Assembly (NCBI GenBank): GCA_013815385.1
Contig: JACDGL010000004.1
Location: forward strand, 1 to 64,000
Origin: Taibaiella sp.
GTDB lineage: Bacteria; Bacteroidota; Bacteroidia; Chitinophagales; Chitinophagaceae
DNA: 64,000 bases
Direction: 5' to 3'
Part shown: positions 45,979-54,401 of the stretch, piece after piece
Layout of the letters: each line of letters begins with the position of its first letter
Numbering within the stretch: position 1 is the stretch's first letter
Translations under genes and position numbers: made by a program
The notes under the pieces: generated by a model
What the model saw: only the letters and a program-made list of their open reading frames with translations
What the model was told of the DNA's origin: nothing
The model's database searches: none

Positions 45979-47106
45979 ATGAAATATTTCCTTTGGCTGA
46001 TAAGAATAGTAGTAGGTGTATTATTTATTTTCTCCGGCCTGGTGAAGGCGAATGATCCTTTTGGCCTGGCCTATAAGATGAATGAGGTATTCGAGATCTG
46101 GCATATTGATTTCATGTCGCACCTCTCCCTTACCTTTTCCTTGTTTATGATCGCGTTCGAGATCATTGCCGGGGTTGCTTTGTTATTGGGTTACGCCTTC
46201 CGAGTATTTTCATTTTTATTACTACTTCTTAATCTATTTTATACCTTCCTTACAGGGTATGCCCTTTTTACAGGCAAAATAAAGGAGTGCGGGTGTTTTG
46301 GCGCATGTATCCCCTTAAGCAATACGGCCACATTTTATAAAGATGTGGTATTGCTGATACTCAGTATTATCCTTTTTGCCAATCGCAGGCGTATTATGCC
46401 GATATTCACGAAATATCCGGGTACAGCTTTAATGGTTATCACTACGTTCCTCTCCTTTGGCATACAGTGGTGGGCATTGGAACATCTACCTTTTTATGAT
46501 TGTCTGCCCTATAAAACCGGAAATAATATGTGGCAGAAAATGCAGCCACCACCAGGCTCTACCCCAGACCAGTACCAGACTGTTATGATCTACCAGAAGG
46601 ATGGGATAAAGAAAGAGTTTACTATGCAAAACTATCCCTGGCAGGATTCTACCTGGAAATTTGTAGACCGTAAAGACAAACTGATAAAGAAAGGCAACTC
46701 CGACCCTGAAATAAAGGATTTTACACTTACTGATACTTCAGGAACGGACCATACCAAGGAGATCCTTACAGCGCCGGGATATACCTACTTATTGTTTGTA
46801 AAAGATCCTGCTACGGCCCGTACAGATAATATGGAGCGTATACAATTGCTATTACAGAAAACAAACCAGAAGAATATACCTATCTATGTTATTACTTCAG
46901 GAAGCAAAACAGATGCACTTACCTATCAGCATAAATGGCACCTCGAAAGTGTTCCTTTCTTCACTTTAGATAATACGGTTACCAAAACAGCAATGCGCTC
47001 TAACCCCGGATTAATGCTACTAAAGGATGGGGTAATAGAGCATAAATGGAGTTTCCGCGATTACCCGGTTGATATTCCTGCTGATAATGCAAAACCAACA
47101 CCATAG
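45979..47106 (+). CDS. DoxX/MauE-like membrane protein with C-terminal thioredoxin-like domain (BT_3928 family)
   Basis: The 375 aa have four membrane segments (about 1-150) with the DoxX-type start RIVVGVLFIFSGLVKANDPFG, then ECGCFGACIPLSN, a conserved Cys cluster like that of MauE and vitamin K epoxide reductase-related proteins. Residues 240-370 resemble a thioredoxin fold without a CxxC. This matches the BT_3928 family of Bacteroidota, possibly involved in redox work in the membrane. The last base of its stop is shared with the GTG start of the permease gene. Confidence 0.82.
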   Translation: MKYFLWLIRIVVGVLFIFSGLVKANDPFGLAYKMNEVFEIWHIDFMSHLSLTFSLFMIAFEIIAGVALLLGYAFRVFSFLLLLLNLFYTFLTGYALFTGKIKECGCFGACIPLSNTATFYKDVVLLILSIILFANRRRIMPIFTKYPGTALMVITTFLSFGIQWWALEHLPFYDCLPYKTGNNMWQKMQPPPGSTPDQYQTVMIYQKDGIKKEFTMQNYPWQDSTWKFVDRKDKLIKKGNSDPEIKDFTLTDTSGTDHTKEILTAPGYTYLLFVKDPATARTDNMERIQLLLQKTNQKNIPIYVITSGSKTDALTYQHKWHLESVPFFTLDNTVTKTAMRSNPGLMLLKDGVIEHKWSFRDYPVDIPADNAKPTP

Positions 47107-48164
47107 TGCTGCGTTTCCTTGCACGGCGTTTGCGCTATAGCTTGCTGGTACTGGCAGGGTTGGTAACAGTTGTGTTTTTTCTGTTCAATGTGCTGCCGGG
47201 CGATCCGGCAAGGCTAACACTCGGGCAGCGTTCAGATCTGGCCACCGAGCAGAGTGTAAGGCATGAACTAAACCTTGACCGGCCATTAATGGTGCGCTAC
47301 GTGCTATATCTTAATGACCTTTCGCCGCTCAGCCTGTACGAAAATGACAGCGAATCAAAGACAAGGTATAAGTATATACGGTTACTACCATTGCCACGTC
47401 AAAAATGCATTGTTCTGAAATGGCCTTATCTGGGCCAGTCTTACCGTACTAAAAGAGCGGTAGATGCTGTATTAGGCGATGCATTACCCAATACAATTAT
47501 CCTGGCACTGACTGCAATGTGTTTCGCCACCTTTTTTGGAGTACTGCTTGGTATTCTGGCCGCTCTAAAGAAAGATACCTGGATGGATACTGCCGCCATA
47601 GCAGCCAGTGTGGCTGGTATATCATTGCCTTCATTTTTCGCTGGACTTATTATTGCCTACCTGTTTGGCTATTTGCTAAGCCCTTATACCGGTCTTAATA
47701 TGACCGGCAGCCTATGGGAATATGATGCATTTACCGGAAAGCACCTGGTGTTAAAGAACCTTATTCTGCCTGCCTTTGCATTAGGTATTCGGCCACTAGC
47801 CATTATTACCCAGCTCACACGCAGCTCAATGCTCGATGTGCTTACACAAGATTATATACGCACAGCTTATGCAAAAGGGCTTACAGAAAAGCAGGTAGTG
47901 TACAGGCATGCATTACCCAATGCATTAAATCCGGTATTAACAGCAGTCTCCAGCTGGCTTGCGGAGTTACTTGCCGGATCTTTTTTTATAGAATATATCT
48001 TCGGGTGGAAAGGAATTGGCAGAATAACCGTTGACGCACTAGACAAATTTGATTTTCCACTTGTTATGGGCTCGGTATTGCTCACAGCATTTATCTTCAT
48101 CATTATTAACTTGCTAACTGATCTTTTATATGGTTGGCTGGATACACGCGCACGTGCTTATTAA
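47106..48164 (+). CDS. Oligopeptide ABC transporter permease (DppB/OppB type)
   Basis: This inner-membrane permease has the N-terminal pattern RFLARRLRYSLLVLAG..VFFLFNVLPGDPA, a binding-protein-dependent transport domain and the EAA loop (TAYAKGLTEKQVVYRHALPNALNP). The six membrane segments end GWLDTRARAY. The start is GTG, sharing one base with the upstream stop. The extracytoplasmic loop (about 60-110) is expanded. DppC and a binding protein are missing; the fused ATPase at 27 kb may be its partner (inference). Confidence 0.92.
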   Translation: MLRFLARRLRYSLLVLAGLVTVVFFLFNVLPGDPARLTLGQRSDLATEQSVRHELNLDRPLMVRYVLYLNDLSPLSLYENDSESKTRYKYIRLLPLPRQKCIVLKWPYLGQSYRTKRAVDAVLGDALPNTIILALTAMCFATFFGVLLGILAALKKDTWMDTAAIAASVAGISLPSFFAGLIIAYLFGYLLSPYTGLNMTGSLWEYDAFTGKHLVLKNLILPAFALGIRPLAIITQLTRSSMLDVLTQDYIRTAYAKGLTEKQVVYRHALPNALNPVLTAVSSWLAELLAGSFFIEYIFGWKGIGRITVDALDKFDFPLVMGSVLLTAFIFIIINLLTDLLYGWLDTRARAY

Positions 48165-48252
48165 ATAACTGGCTGCTGGTGTGTATAGTATTATGCAACT
48201 ATTTATAATAGCTTCAATTGCCCGTTTAAAAATAATGATTTGCCCTAAAAAA

Positions 48253-48280
48253 ACAATGGTTGCCAATTGGCAACCATTGT
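48253..48280 (-). terminator. Terminator of the alpha operon
   Basis: A perfect 28-bp palindrome (ACAATGGTTGCCAA and its inverse) has T7 on the minus strand beyond it, 21 bp past the rplQ stop. Confidence 0.85.
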
Positions 48281-48300
48281 AAAAAATATTAAATAGAAAA

Positions 48301-48837
48301 TTAAGCGTTATTTTCTTCTGTACTTGCTTCGTGCGCAGGTGCTTCAGGGGCACTCTCTGTTGCAGTTGCTGCTACGGGAGCAGTAGCTGTTTCAGCTTGT
48401 TTTGGTGTAGCAGTAGAGGGGCGACGGCCACGACGGGTTTTCTTTGCGCCGGCGGCTTTACCATCTTTAGTATATATCTCGTTAAAATCTACCAGTTCTA
48501 TCATTGCCATTTCAGCAGCATCACCAGCACGGGGCTGTAGCTTTATGATACGTGTATAACCACCTGGGCGGGTTGATACCTTATCGCCAATGGTGCCAAA
48601 CAATTCTTTTATTGCTTCCTTATCCTGCAGGTAGCTGAATACAACACGACGATTGTGCATGTTATCTGTCTTAGAGCGTGTTATTATTGGCTCTGCATAT
48701 ACCCGCAGTGATTTTGCTTTAGCAAGTGTAGTTGTAAGGCGCTTGTACTGAATAAGCTGGCAGGTAAGATTAGACAGCAATGCTGCACGATGTGAGGCAG
48801 TGCGGCCTAAATTTTTGATCTTGTCTCCGTGACGCAT
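48301..48837 (-). CDS. rplQ: 50S ribosomal protein L17 with Ala-rich C-terminal extension
   Basis: L17 binds domain III of 23S rRNA near the peptide exit tunnel. Residues 1-125 are a complete L17 (MRHGDKIKNLGRTASHRAALLSNL). A tail of about 55 residues rich in Ala/Thr/Glu/Pro follows (KTRRGRRPSTATPKQAE...). Such tails are common in Bacteroidota L17 and are likely disordered. It is the last gene of the alpha operon, separated from rpoA by a spacer with a perfect hairpin. Confidence 0.96.
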   Translation of the reverse strand: MRHGDKIKNLGRTASHRAALLSNLTCQLIQYKRLTTTLAKAKSLRVYAEPIITRSKTDNMHNRRVVFSYLQDKEAIKELFGTIGDKVSTRPGGYTRIIKLQPRAGDAAEMAMIELVDFNEIYTKDGKAAGAKKTRRGRRPSTATPKQAETATAPVAATATESAPEAPAHEASTEENNA

Positions 48838-48926
48838 GACGTTTTAAATTTTAGTGCCTTTCGGCGTTCCCCCATACCGTGTCAGGATTTATGGAGTACT
48901 GGATTAATAATTTGTTGATTTATAAA

Positions 48927-48960
48927 TTATGATTGGTGATTTAGAAATCACCAATCATAA
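48927..48960. repeat. Perfect 16-bp inverted repeat between rpoA and rplQ
   Basis: TTATGATTGGTGATTT and its exact inverse are separated by 2 bp (in RNA a hairpin with a slightly larger loop). It follows the rpoA stop by 5 bp. No T run follows on the minus strand, so processing or mRNA stability seems more likely than full termination. Confidence 0.6.
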
Positions 48961-48965
48961 ATAGT

Positions 48966-49961
48966 TTAGTCTTCTCCCCTGCGGAATTTGCTGATATCCA
49001 TACCAAAGTGCAGGCCACGATCGTGTAATACCTGTTCTATTTCAGATAAAGATTTCTGACCGAAATTGCGGAATTTCATCAGTTCTTCCTGTGTGTATTG
49101 TACCAGTTCGCTTAGTGAATTTATCTTAGCTGCTTTCAGACAGTTGAAAGCACGTACTGATAATTCCAGGTCTTCCAGTGGTGTATGCAATACTTTGCGA
49201 AGCTGCAGTGTTTCTTCATCTACAACAGTTTCTTTTTCTTCACGCTTGGTATCCAGGCTTATATTCTCATCAGTGATGATCATAAGATGCTGGATAAGTA
49301 TGCGTGAAGCTTCTTTAACTGCTTCTTCGGGATGGATGGTACCATCTGTAGAAACTTCCATTATCAGCTTTTCAAAATCAGTGCGCTGTTCTACGCGGGT
49401 ATTTTCTATCGTGTACTTCACATTCTTGATAGGAGTGAAGATAGAATCGATGGCTATAATACCCAGGGGTGCATCTACAGGGCGGTTTTCTTCGGAAGGA
49501 ACATACCCACGGCCTTTGCCAATATGTATTTCTATCTGGAAGTTAGTAGATGGCTCCATGCTGCATATTACCAGTTCAGGGTTCATAACCTCGAAGTTGG
49601 GCAGCGCTTCACCTATCATACCTGCTGTAAATACTTCTTTACCTTTTATGTTCAGTTCTACTTTGTCGGTAGCTACATCACCTTCCACTGCTTTCTTCAG
49701 GCGTACCTGCTTCAGGTTCAGGATCATTTCTGTAACATCTTCCAAAACACCTTTTATAGTAGCAAACTCATGATCTGCACCGGCTATCTTGATAGCGGTA
49801 ATGGCATACCCTTCCAAAGAGGAAAGAAGTACACGGCGCAATGCGTTGCCTATGGTAACACCGTACCCGGGTTCCAAAGGACGGAAATCAAACTGTGCTT
49901 CGAAATCACTCGCTTTCTGGAGCGCAATCTTATCCGGTTTCTGGAAATTCAATATGGCCAT
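48966..49961 (-). CDS. rpoA: RNA polymerase alpha subunit
   Basis: RpoA starts polymerase assembly and contacts promoter UP elements and activators. The 331 aa have the N-terminal domain (about 1-235, with FRPLEPGYGVTIGNALRRVLLSSLEG) and the C-terminal HhH domain (about 255-320, with LELSVRAFNCLKAAKINSL). The family is easily recognised and length is usual. In the operon it sits between rpsD and rplQ. Its 75-bp upstream spacer holds a hairpin. Confidence 0.98.
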   Translation of the reverse strand: MAILNFQKPDKIALQKASDFEAQFDFRPLEPGYGVTIGNALRRVLLSSLEGYAITAIKIAGADHEFATIKGVLEDVTEMILNLKQVRLKKAVEGDVATDKVELNIKGKEVFTAGMIGEALPNFEVMNPELVICSMEPSTNFQIEIHIGKGRGYVPSEENRPVDAPLGIIAIDSIFTPIKNVKYTIENTRVEQRTDFEKLIMEVSTDGTIHPEEAVKEASRILIQHLMIITDENISLDTKREEKETVVDEETLQLRKVLHTPLEDLELSVRAFNCLKAAKINSLSELVQYTQEELMKFRNFGQKSLSEIEQVLHDRGLHFGMDISKFRRGED

Positions 49962-50007
49962 ATTGAGATTTATTGTTTTTTTTAAATAATTGTTATGAAG
50001 TCGAAAA

Positions 50008-50029
50008 CTAAAAGGATAACTCCTTTTAG
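50008..50029. repeat. Hairpin between rpsD and rpoA
   Basis: CTAAAAGGA-TAAC-TCCTTTTAG, 8 bp past the rpsD stop on the minus strand, then TTTTCG. It could attenuate or process the transcript. Confidence 0.55.
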
Positions 50030-50036
50030 TAAATTA

Positions 50037-50642
50037 TTACTTAGAATACAATTCGACGATCAGTTGTTCTTTGATATTTTCCGGTACACTGTCACGTTCT
50101 GGGTGGGCAATGTATATACCTTTCATATCTTTTTCATTCCAGTCTACCCAGTTTATCCTCTGGCCTTTACCACGGATCATGCCGGTAACTGTAGTGTTTG
50201 CTTTGCTCTTAGGCTTCAGTTCTATTGTATCACCTGGCTTCAAAGAGTAAGACGGTATGTTTACCACATCGCCGTTCACCATTATGTGCTTATGAGATAC
50301 AAGCTGGCGTGCTGCAGGACGTGTAGGAGCTATACCCATACGATATATGGTATTGTCCAGGCGTGCTTCGAGCAGCTTCATAAGGTTTTCGCCGGTTGCG
50401 CCTTTCAGGCGTGCAGCTTCCACATACGTATTGCGGAATTGTTTTTCCAGCAGGCCATAAGTGTACTTGGCTTTTTGCTTTTCCTTTAGCTGTATAGCAT
50501 ACTCACTCTGTGTCTTGCGCTTGCGCGAAGGGCCATGCTGGCCTGGAGGGTTGCTGTTCTTTCCCAGGCTTTTGCCTGATCCTAGGATCGGTTCGCCGAA
50601 TATACGGCAGATCCTGTTTTTTGGTCCTGTGTAACGTGCCAT
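50037..50642 (-). CDS. rpsD: 30S ribosomal protein S4
   Basis: S4 nucleates 30S assembly by binding 16S rRNA and often represses its own operon in translation. The 201 aa show the usual start ARYTGPKNRICRIFGEPIL, an S4 RNA-binding domain (about 95-155, RLDNTIYRMGIAPTRPAARQLVSH) and C-terminal YIAHPERDSVPENI. There is no zinc-binding Cys cluster, so it is the Cys-free type. It is the gene before rpoA. Confidence 0.98.
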   Translation of the reverse strand: MARYTGPKNRICRIFGEPILGSGKSLGKNSNPPGQHGPSRKRKTQSEYAIQLKEKQKAKYTYGLLEKQFRNTYVEAARLKGATGENLMKLLEARLDNTIYRMGIAPTRPAARQLVSHKHIMVNGDVVNIPSYSLKPGDTIELKPKSKANTTVTGMIRGKGQRINWVDWNEKDMKGIYIAHPERDSVPENIKEQLIVELYSK

Positions 50643-50738
50643 TACGATTTTTGTTTACCCGTTCCGTCTCCTATAAAAATCGTAAAAGCCGATCCGGAAC
50701 AGGGTTGTTAATTATTAATTATGAAAATATGTTATTGA

Positions 50739-50769
50739 ACATCCACAGAGATGTGATCCCTGTGGATGT
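50739..50769. repeat. Hairpin between rpsK and rpsD
   Basis: ACATCCACAG and CTGTGGATGT form a 10-bp stem with an 11-nt loop, 11 bp past the rpsK stop. A second pair, ACGATTTTT and AAAAATCGT, lies at 50643-50683, next to the rpsD start. Confidence 0.55.
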
Positions 50770-50780
50770 AATTTTTTTGT

Positions 50781-51188
50781 TTATACGCGGCGTTTCTTAG
50801 GCGGGCGGCAACCGTTGTGCGGCATTGGTGTCATATCCTTTATAGAAGTAACCTCGATGCCATTATTGTTAAGTGAACGGATAGCACCTTCGCGGCCAGA
50901 TCCGGGACCCTTTACTATTACATCTGCTTTTTTCATGCCTGCATCTACAGCCACTTTAGCGCACTCTTGTGCTGCCATCTGTGCTGCATAGGGTGTGTTC
51001 TTTTTAGAACCACGGAAACCCATTTTACCAGCAGAAGACCAAGATATTACCTGCCCGCTCTTGTTGGTAATGCTGATAATGATGTTGTTGAAAGTAGCGC
51101 TGATATGCACATCTCCGTGCGTATCTACCTTCACTACCCGCTTTTTGGAAGCGGTTTTTGCGTTTGCTGCTGATTGTGCCTTCGCCAT
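50781..51188 (-). CDS. rpsK: 30S ribosomal protein S11
   Basis: S11 lies on the platform of the 30S subunit near the mRNA and E site. The 135 aa begin with a lysine-rich extension ([16 protein letters not shown]), then [31 protein letters not shown] and the end [16 protein letters not shown]. It is the standard length for Bacteroidota. It is in the infA-rplQ operon. Confidence 0.98.
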   Translation of the reverse strand: MAKAQSAANAKTASKKRVVKVDTHGDVHISATFNNIIISITNKSGQVISWSSAGKMGFRGSKKNTPYAAQMAAQECAKVAVDAGMKKADVIVKGPGSGREGAIRSLNNNGIEVTSIKDMTPMPHNGCRPPKKRRV

Positions 51189-51252
51189 TTTGTTTAAATA
51201 AGGTAGTCAAAAAAATTAAGCTGCTGTTAAGCCAACCCATACACACTCCTCC

Positions 51253-51269
51253 CCGGTGCACCTCACCGG
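51253..51269. repeat. Short GC hairpin between rpsM and rpsK
   Basis: CCGGTG-CACCT-CACCGG, in the 100-bp spacer between rpsM and rpsK. It is the third type of stem in the spacers of this operon. Confidence 0.45.
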
Positions 51270-51289
51270 ATCCGGCAGCGTAAATGTTA

Positions 51290-51670
51290 TTACTTCTTAG
51301 GTGCTTTTTTCTTACCGGCAACAGTGCGGCGTTTACCTTTACGGGTACGGCTGTTGGTACGTGTGCGTTGTCCACGCAGGGGCAAGCCCTTGCGATGACG
51401 CAGACCACGGTAACAGGCGATATCCATAAGGCGTTTGATGTTCATTTGCACTTCTGAGCGCAACTGACCTTCAACCTTGAACTCACTGTTGATGATATTA
51501 CGGATAGCAGTCTGCTCTTCATCGTTCCACTCAACAGCTTTCTTGTCATAATGAATGCTTGCCTTGTCGAGGATGTACTGTGCAGTGCTGCGGCCTATAC
51601 CAAAAATGTAAGTGAGCGCTATTTCGCCACGTTTGTTTTTCGGAAGATCAATACCAGCTATACGAGCCAT
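51290..51670 (-). CDS. rpsM: 30S ribosomal protein S13
   Basis: S13 is in the 30S head and contacts the P-site tRNA and the 50S. The 126 aa begin [25 protein letters not shown] and carry [27 protein letters not shown], the family signature. The C-terminal basic tail is complete. It follows rpmJ. Confidence 0.98.
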   Translation of the reverse strand: MARIAGIDLPKNKRGEIALTYIFGIGRSTAQYILDKASIHYDKKAVEWNDEEQTAIRNIINSEFKVEGQLRSEVQMNIKRLMDIACYRGLRHRKGLPLRGQRTRTNSRTRKGKRRTVAGKKKAPKK

Positions 51671-51707
51671 TAATATTGAGTATTTAAATTTAAAAATTGA
51701 AAAAAAA

Positions 51708-51824
51708 TTATCCTTGTCTCTGTTTGTAGCGTGGGTTCTTTTTGTTTATGATGTACAACCTGCCTTTGCGGCGTACTATCTTACAGTCCACACTGCGCTT
51801 TTTTATTGATGCTCTAACTTTCAT
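51708..51824 (-). CDS. rpmJ: 50S ribosomal protein L36
   Basis: This 38-aa gene lies between infA and rpsM. The product reads [20 protein letters not shown] and continues [18 protein letters not shown]. This is L36. Only one of the zinc-binding residues is seen: Cys14 remains, and the other Cys/His positions are replaced (C-minus type, common in Bacteroidota). It lies 19 bp after infA and 37 bp before rpsM. Confidence 0.95.
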   Translation of the reverse strand: MKVRASIKKRSVDCKIVRRKGRLYIINKKNPRYKQRQG

Positions 51825-51843
51825 TGTTAGTTAATTTTTTTGT

Positions 51844-52062
51844 TTACTTATACCTGTATATTATACGGCCTCTGCTCAGATCGTAAGGGCTCATCTCTAC
51901 TCCCACCTTATCTCCTGGTAGTATGCGTATGTAGTGCATGCGCATTTTACCTGATATTGTTGCCAGAATTTCGTGCCCGTTTTCAAGGCGTACACGAAAC
52001 ATAGCGTTGGATAAAGCTTCAATAATTACCCCGTCTTGTTTAATCAAAGACTGTTTAGCCAT
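51844..52062 (-). CDS. infA: Translation initiation factor IF-1
   Basis: IF-1 binds the 30S A site during initiation. The 72 aa are a complete S1/OB fold with [24 protein letters not shown], then [15 protein letters not shown] and the end [13 protein letters not shown]. It is the first gene of the operon here. Usually secY and map lie upstream, but here the next gene upstream is an unrelated sorted protein, so the alpha operon starts at infA. Confidence 0.97.
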   Translation of the reverse strand: MAKQSLIKQDGVIIEALSNAMFRVRLENGHEILATISGKMRMHYIRILPGDKVGVEMSPYDLSRGRIIYRYK

Positions 52063-52076
52063 ATAAAAAAGGACTG

Positions 52077-52084
52077 CAAAGGTA
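52077..52084 (-). promoter_or_regulatory. -7 box of the infA operon
   Basis: TACCTTTG on the minus strand, 14 bp before the infA ATG, with TTTTTG 22 bp upstream (one to three bases longer spacing than usual). It gives the ribosomal cluster its own promoter and a very short leader. Confidence 0.65.
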
Positions 52085-52160
52085 ATGAAAACTTTTTTAT
52101 TTACCGCAAAAATTAAATTCTGTAATTATAAGTTATTATATGACTGGAAAATAAAAAGTG

Positions 52161-53027
52161 TTACAGCCTTATTACTGGAAAGGTTTGTGCGGAATTACCT
52201 TGAGTAATGCAAACATAGTACATTCCAGCCTGCCATGAGGCGGTATTGACAATTATATTTGACTGATTACTAAGTTTAAAGATCATTTTTCCTGCCATAT
52301 TAAATATTTCAACATTGATGTACGGCTGAATAATGCTATTAAAAGTAAGCACAAGAGTGTTAACGAAAGGGTTTGGAAAAATACTAACTGAAAGCAGATT
52401 AGGAATTATAGGAGTTGCAACATTTGCCCTGTAAAGTATTGTGCGTTGGCTTCTAGTACATACTTCAGAATCCAGGATCCGATTGCCGTTAGTTGCACAC
52501 ATATTGCCGGTAAGTAAAATGGTATCGGTACCTATAGGAGCTGTCCATGGAATGGAAAACTGAAATGAATTCGCTGTGGAAGAGGGTATGTTATCCGTTT
52601 GCTCTATAATTACTCCGTTACTTATTGCAAAAGTATCTATGCTGTGCGAAGAGGCCGAAGCAAAATCGAATATTCCGTTACTAGTGGAATGGGTGAACGA
52701 ATCCCTCCATCCAAAAACTCCCAATGCAAAACCAAAATAGGAAAGTGAATTTGGTTCTTCAATTAATGTATGAGAATAAACACCACGAATATTTAGAATA
52801 TATTTTCCTCCTGGTAAAAAGCTTTGGGATATGCCGCCTGTTGAATCCTGAAGGAAAGTGATACACGATAAACTAGGAGAGGAAGTCGTATGGCACCCTG
52901 TTCTATGATCGCAACCATTAATTGCAGATCCCCTATAGGCGCTACCCTTTAAACCCGTGTGGTAGCTGGACAACAGTGCAGAAATCAGGAGAAGAAACCC
53001 AGCAACTATTATTGCCCTTATTTTCAT
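52161..53027 (-). CDS. Secreted protein with type IX sorting domain (choice-of-anchor V-like)
   Basis: The 288 aa begin with a signal peptide (IIVAGFLLLISALLSSYHTG). The main domain (about 30-200) has GCDHRTGCHT and a PGGKYILNI segment similar to the reelin-like choice-of-anchor V domain, with weaker confidence. The last 75 residues are a type IX sorting domain (SVFPNPF..., VEIFNMAGKMIF, GMYYVCI). The product is exported and surface-attached or released. The Cys spacing C-x5-C-H is not a haem motif. No enzymatic function is visible. Confidence 0.72.
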   Translation of the reverse strand: MKIRAIIVAGFLLLISALLSSYHTGLKGSAYRGSAINGCDHRTGCHTTSSPSLSCITFLQDSTGGISQSFLPGGKYILNIRGVYSHTLIEEPNSLSYFGFALGVFGWRDSFTHSTSNGIFDFASASSHSIDTFAISNGVIIEQTDNIPSSTANSFQFSIPWTAPIGTDTILLTGNMCATNGNRILDSEVCTRSQRTILYRANVATPIIPNLLSVSIFPNPFVNTLVLTFNSIIQPYINVEIFNMAGKMIFKLSNQSNIIVNTASWQAGMYYVCITQGNSAQTFPVIRL

Positions 53028-53081
53028 AAATGCTATTTACTTGTGAAAATAACACTATTATGAAATATTTAATAATGGGGC

Positions 53082-53111
53082 AAAAAAAATCCTCCTGATA
53101 TTCAGGAGGAT
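53082..53111 (-). terminator. Terminator of gmhA-gmhB
   Basis: ATCCTCCTGA and TCAGGAGGAT enclose 3 bp, and the minus strand continues with T7. It lies 19 bp past the gmhB stop. Confidence 0.85.
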
Positions 53112-53129
53112 CAATGAAATAATTAACTA

Positions 53130-53705
53130 TTAAGCTAACTCTGCTGCCTTCAGCGTAGCAGCCCATGCCTGTAGTGAAGCATATTGCTCATCTATCAGAT
53201 CATTCGGCAGATCAAACGGCTCATGCTTCGTGGTTAAGAATACCGTATGCATAGCCAGGCGCTTGCCAAATTCCATATCCGTAACACTATTACCTACCAT
53301 TACGCTCTTATGAAAATCTATTTCCGGAAAATCTTCCCTTGCCTGGAGCGCCATACCTGTATTTGGCTTACGATTATGGTCCTCATCTCCCACTGCGGTG
53401 CATGAATATACCTTGTCTATCCTACCGCCGATGTTTGCTACTTCAGTTACCATCCGGGTGTTTATATCTTTCAGTGTTTCAAAGGTCATTATACCCCTGC
53501 CTACACCACGCTGGTTGCTGACTACTACTATATTACCAAATATCTCGGATAGCGATTCCAGGGCGTTTAATGCGCCTTCGCTGAAGGTAAATTCGTTCCA
53601 GTTGGTTATATAAGACCCTACAGTTTCTACATTCACCACACCATCCCTATCCAGGAAAAGGGTCCAGCTTTTATCTACTTGCTGCTGTATGTTCGATTGA
53701 TCCAT
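53130..53705 (-). CDS. gmhB: HAD-IIIA phosphatase, D-glycero-D-manno-heptose 1,7-bisphosphate phosphatase-like
   Basis: This 191-aa HAD hydrolase has LFLDRDGVVN (nucleophile Asp and acid Asp), SNQRGVGRG (motif II) and MVGNSVTDMEFG (motif IV). It also resembles histidinol-phosphate phosphatase, but it directly follows gmhA (10-bp gap), so heptose phosphate is the likely substrate. The zinc-binding loop of classical GmhB (four Cys) is not obvious here, so the chemistry is HAD-like but the substrate is inferred from context. Confidence 0.8.
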   Translation of the reverse strand: MDQSNIQQQVDKSWTLFLDRDGVVNVETVGSYITNWNEFTFSEGALNALESLSEIFGNIVVVSNQRGVGRGIMTFETLKDINTRMVTEVANIGGRIDKVYSCTAVGDEDHNRKPNTGMALQAREDFPEIDFHKSVMVGNSVTDMEFGKRLAMHTVFLTTKHEPFDLPNDLIDEQYASLQAWAATLKAAELA

Positions 53706-53715
53706 TGTTCTAAGT

Positions 53716-54288
53716 TTAAAATAATTGTTGTTCTACTAACTGGCATATTATATGTCCAATCATTATGTGTGTTTCCTGGATCCTGGGGGTATCCGTGCTG
53801 GGCACGTTAATTAAAAAGTCGCTAATTTCTTTCATCTTACCACCACTCTCTCCTGTAAATGATGCAGTAATCATACCAATCTCTTTGGCCTCTTGTAATG
53901 CTTTGGTAATATTTACAGAATTACCCGAGGTACTTAATCCTATCAATACGTCTCCTTTCTTTCCCATTCCCCTTACCAACCTACTATAGACGACATCATA
54001 CCCATAATCGTTAGCTACTGCAGTCATATACGATGTATTGCAGTGCAAGGCTTCCGAAGGTAGCGGATTACGATCGGTATAGAATCGACCGGTAAATTCG
54101 GCTGCTATGTGTTGTGCATCTGCTGCACTGCCACCATTACCGCATAGCAATACTTTATTACCATTTCGGAATGCACCAATAATGGCAACTACCAGTTGTT
54201 CTATTACTGACAGCATAGCCTTATCTGACAGTACCTTTTGCTTGGTATCTATAGATGCCTTTATTATTTCAGTGATCTTTTGTTGCAT
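53716..54288 (-). CDS. gmhA: Sedoheptulose-7-phosphate isomerase
   Basis: GmhA isomerises sedoheptulose 7-phosphate to D-glycero-D-manno-heptose 7-phosphate, the first step of ADP-heptose for LPS. The 190 aa form a SIS domain with LLCGNGGSAADAQHIAAEF, GLSTSGNSVNI and IQETHIMIGHIICQ. The length fits. It is followed by gmhB. HldE/HldD are not in the window. Its upstream region overlaps the queA terminator. Confidence 0.92.
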   Translation of the reverse strand: MQQKITEIIKASIDTKQKVLSDKAMLSVIEQLVVAIIGAFRNGNKVLLCGNGGSAADAQHIAAEFTGRFYTDRNPLPSEALHCNTSYMTAVANDYGYDVVYSRLVRGMGKKGDVLIGLSTSGNSVNITKALQEAKEIGMITASFTGESGGKMKEISDFLINVPSTDTPRIQETHIMIGHIICQLVEQQLF

Positions 54289-54299
54289 ATGCGGTTACT

Positions 54300-54337
54300 C
54301 AAAAATACTACAGCGCACGTTATATAGTGCGCTGTAG
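54300..54337 (-). terminator. Terminator of queA
   Basis: CTACAGCGCAC and GTGCGCTGTAG enclose 8 nt; TATTTTTG follows on the minus strand. It also overlaps the upstream region of gmhA. Confidence 0.85.
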
Positions 54338-54401
54338 ATAAAACGTTGTAAGACAATGTTTATTACCTGTGGATAAGAAACTCGTATAGCCGTATATATA
54401 A

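Noticed and set aside
52900-52930. Possible haem-binding site (C...CH) in the sorted protein at 52 kb
   Set aside because: The spacing is C-x5-C-H, not CxxCH, so there is no cytochrome c motif.
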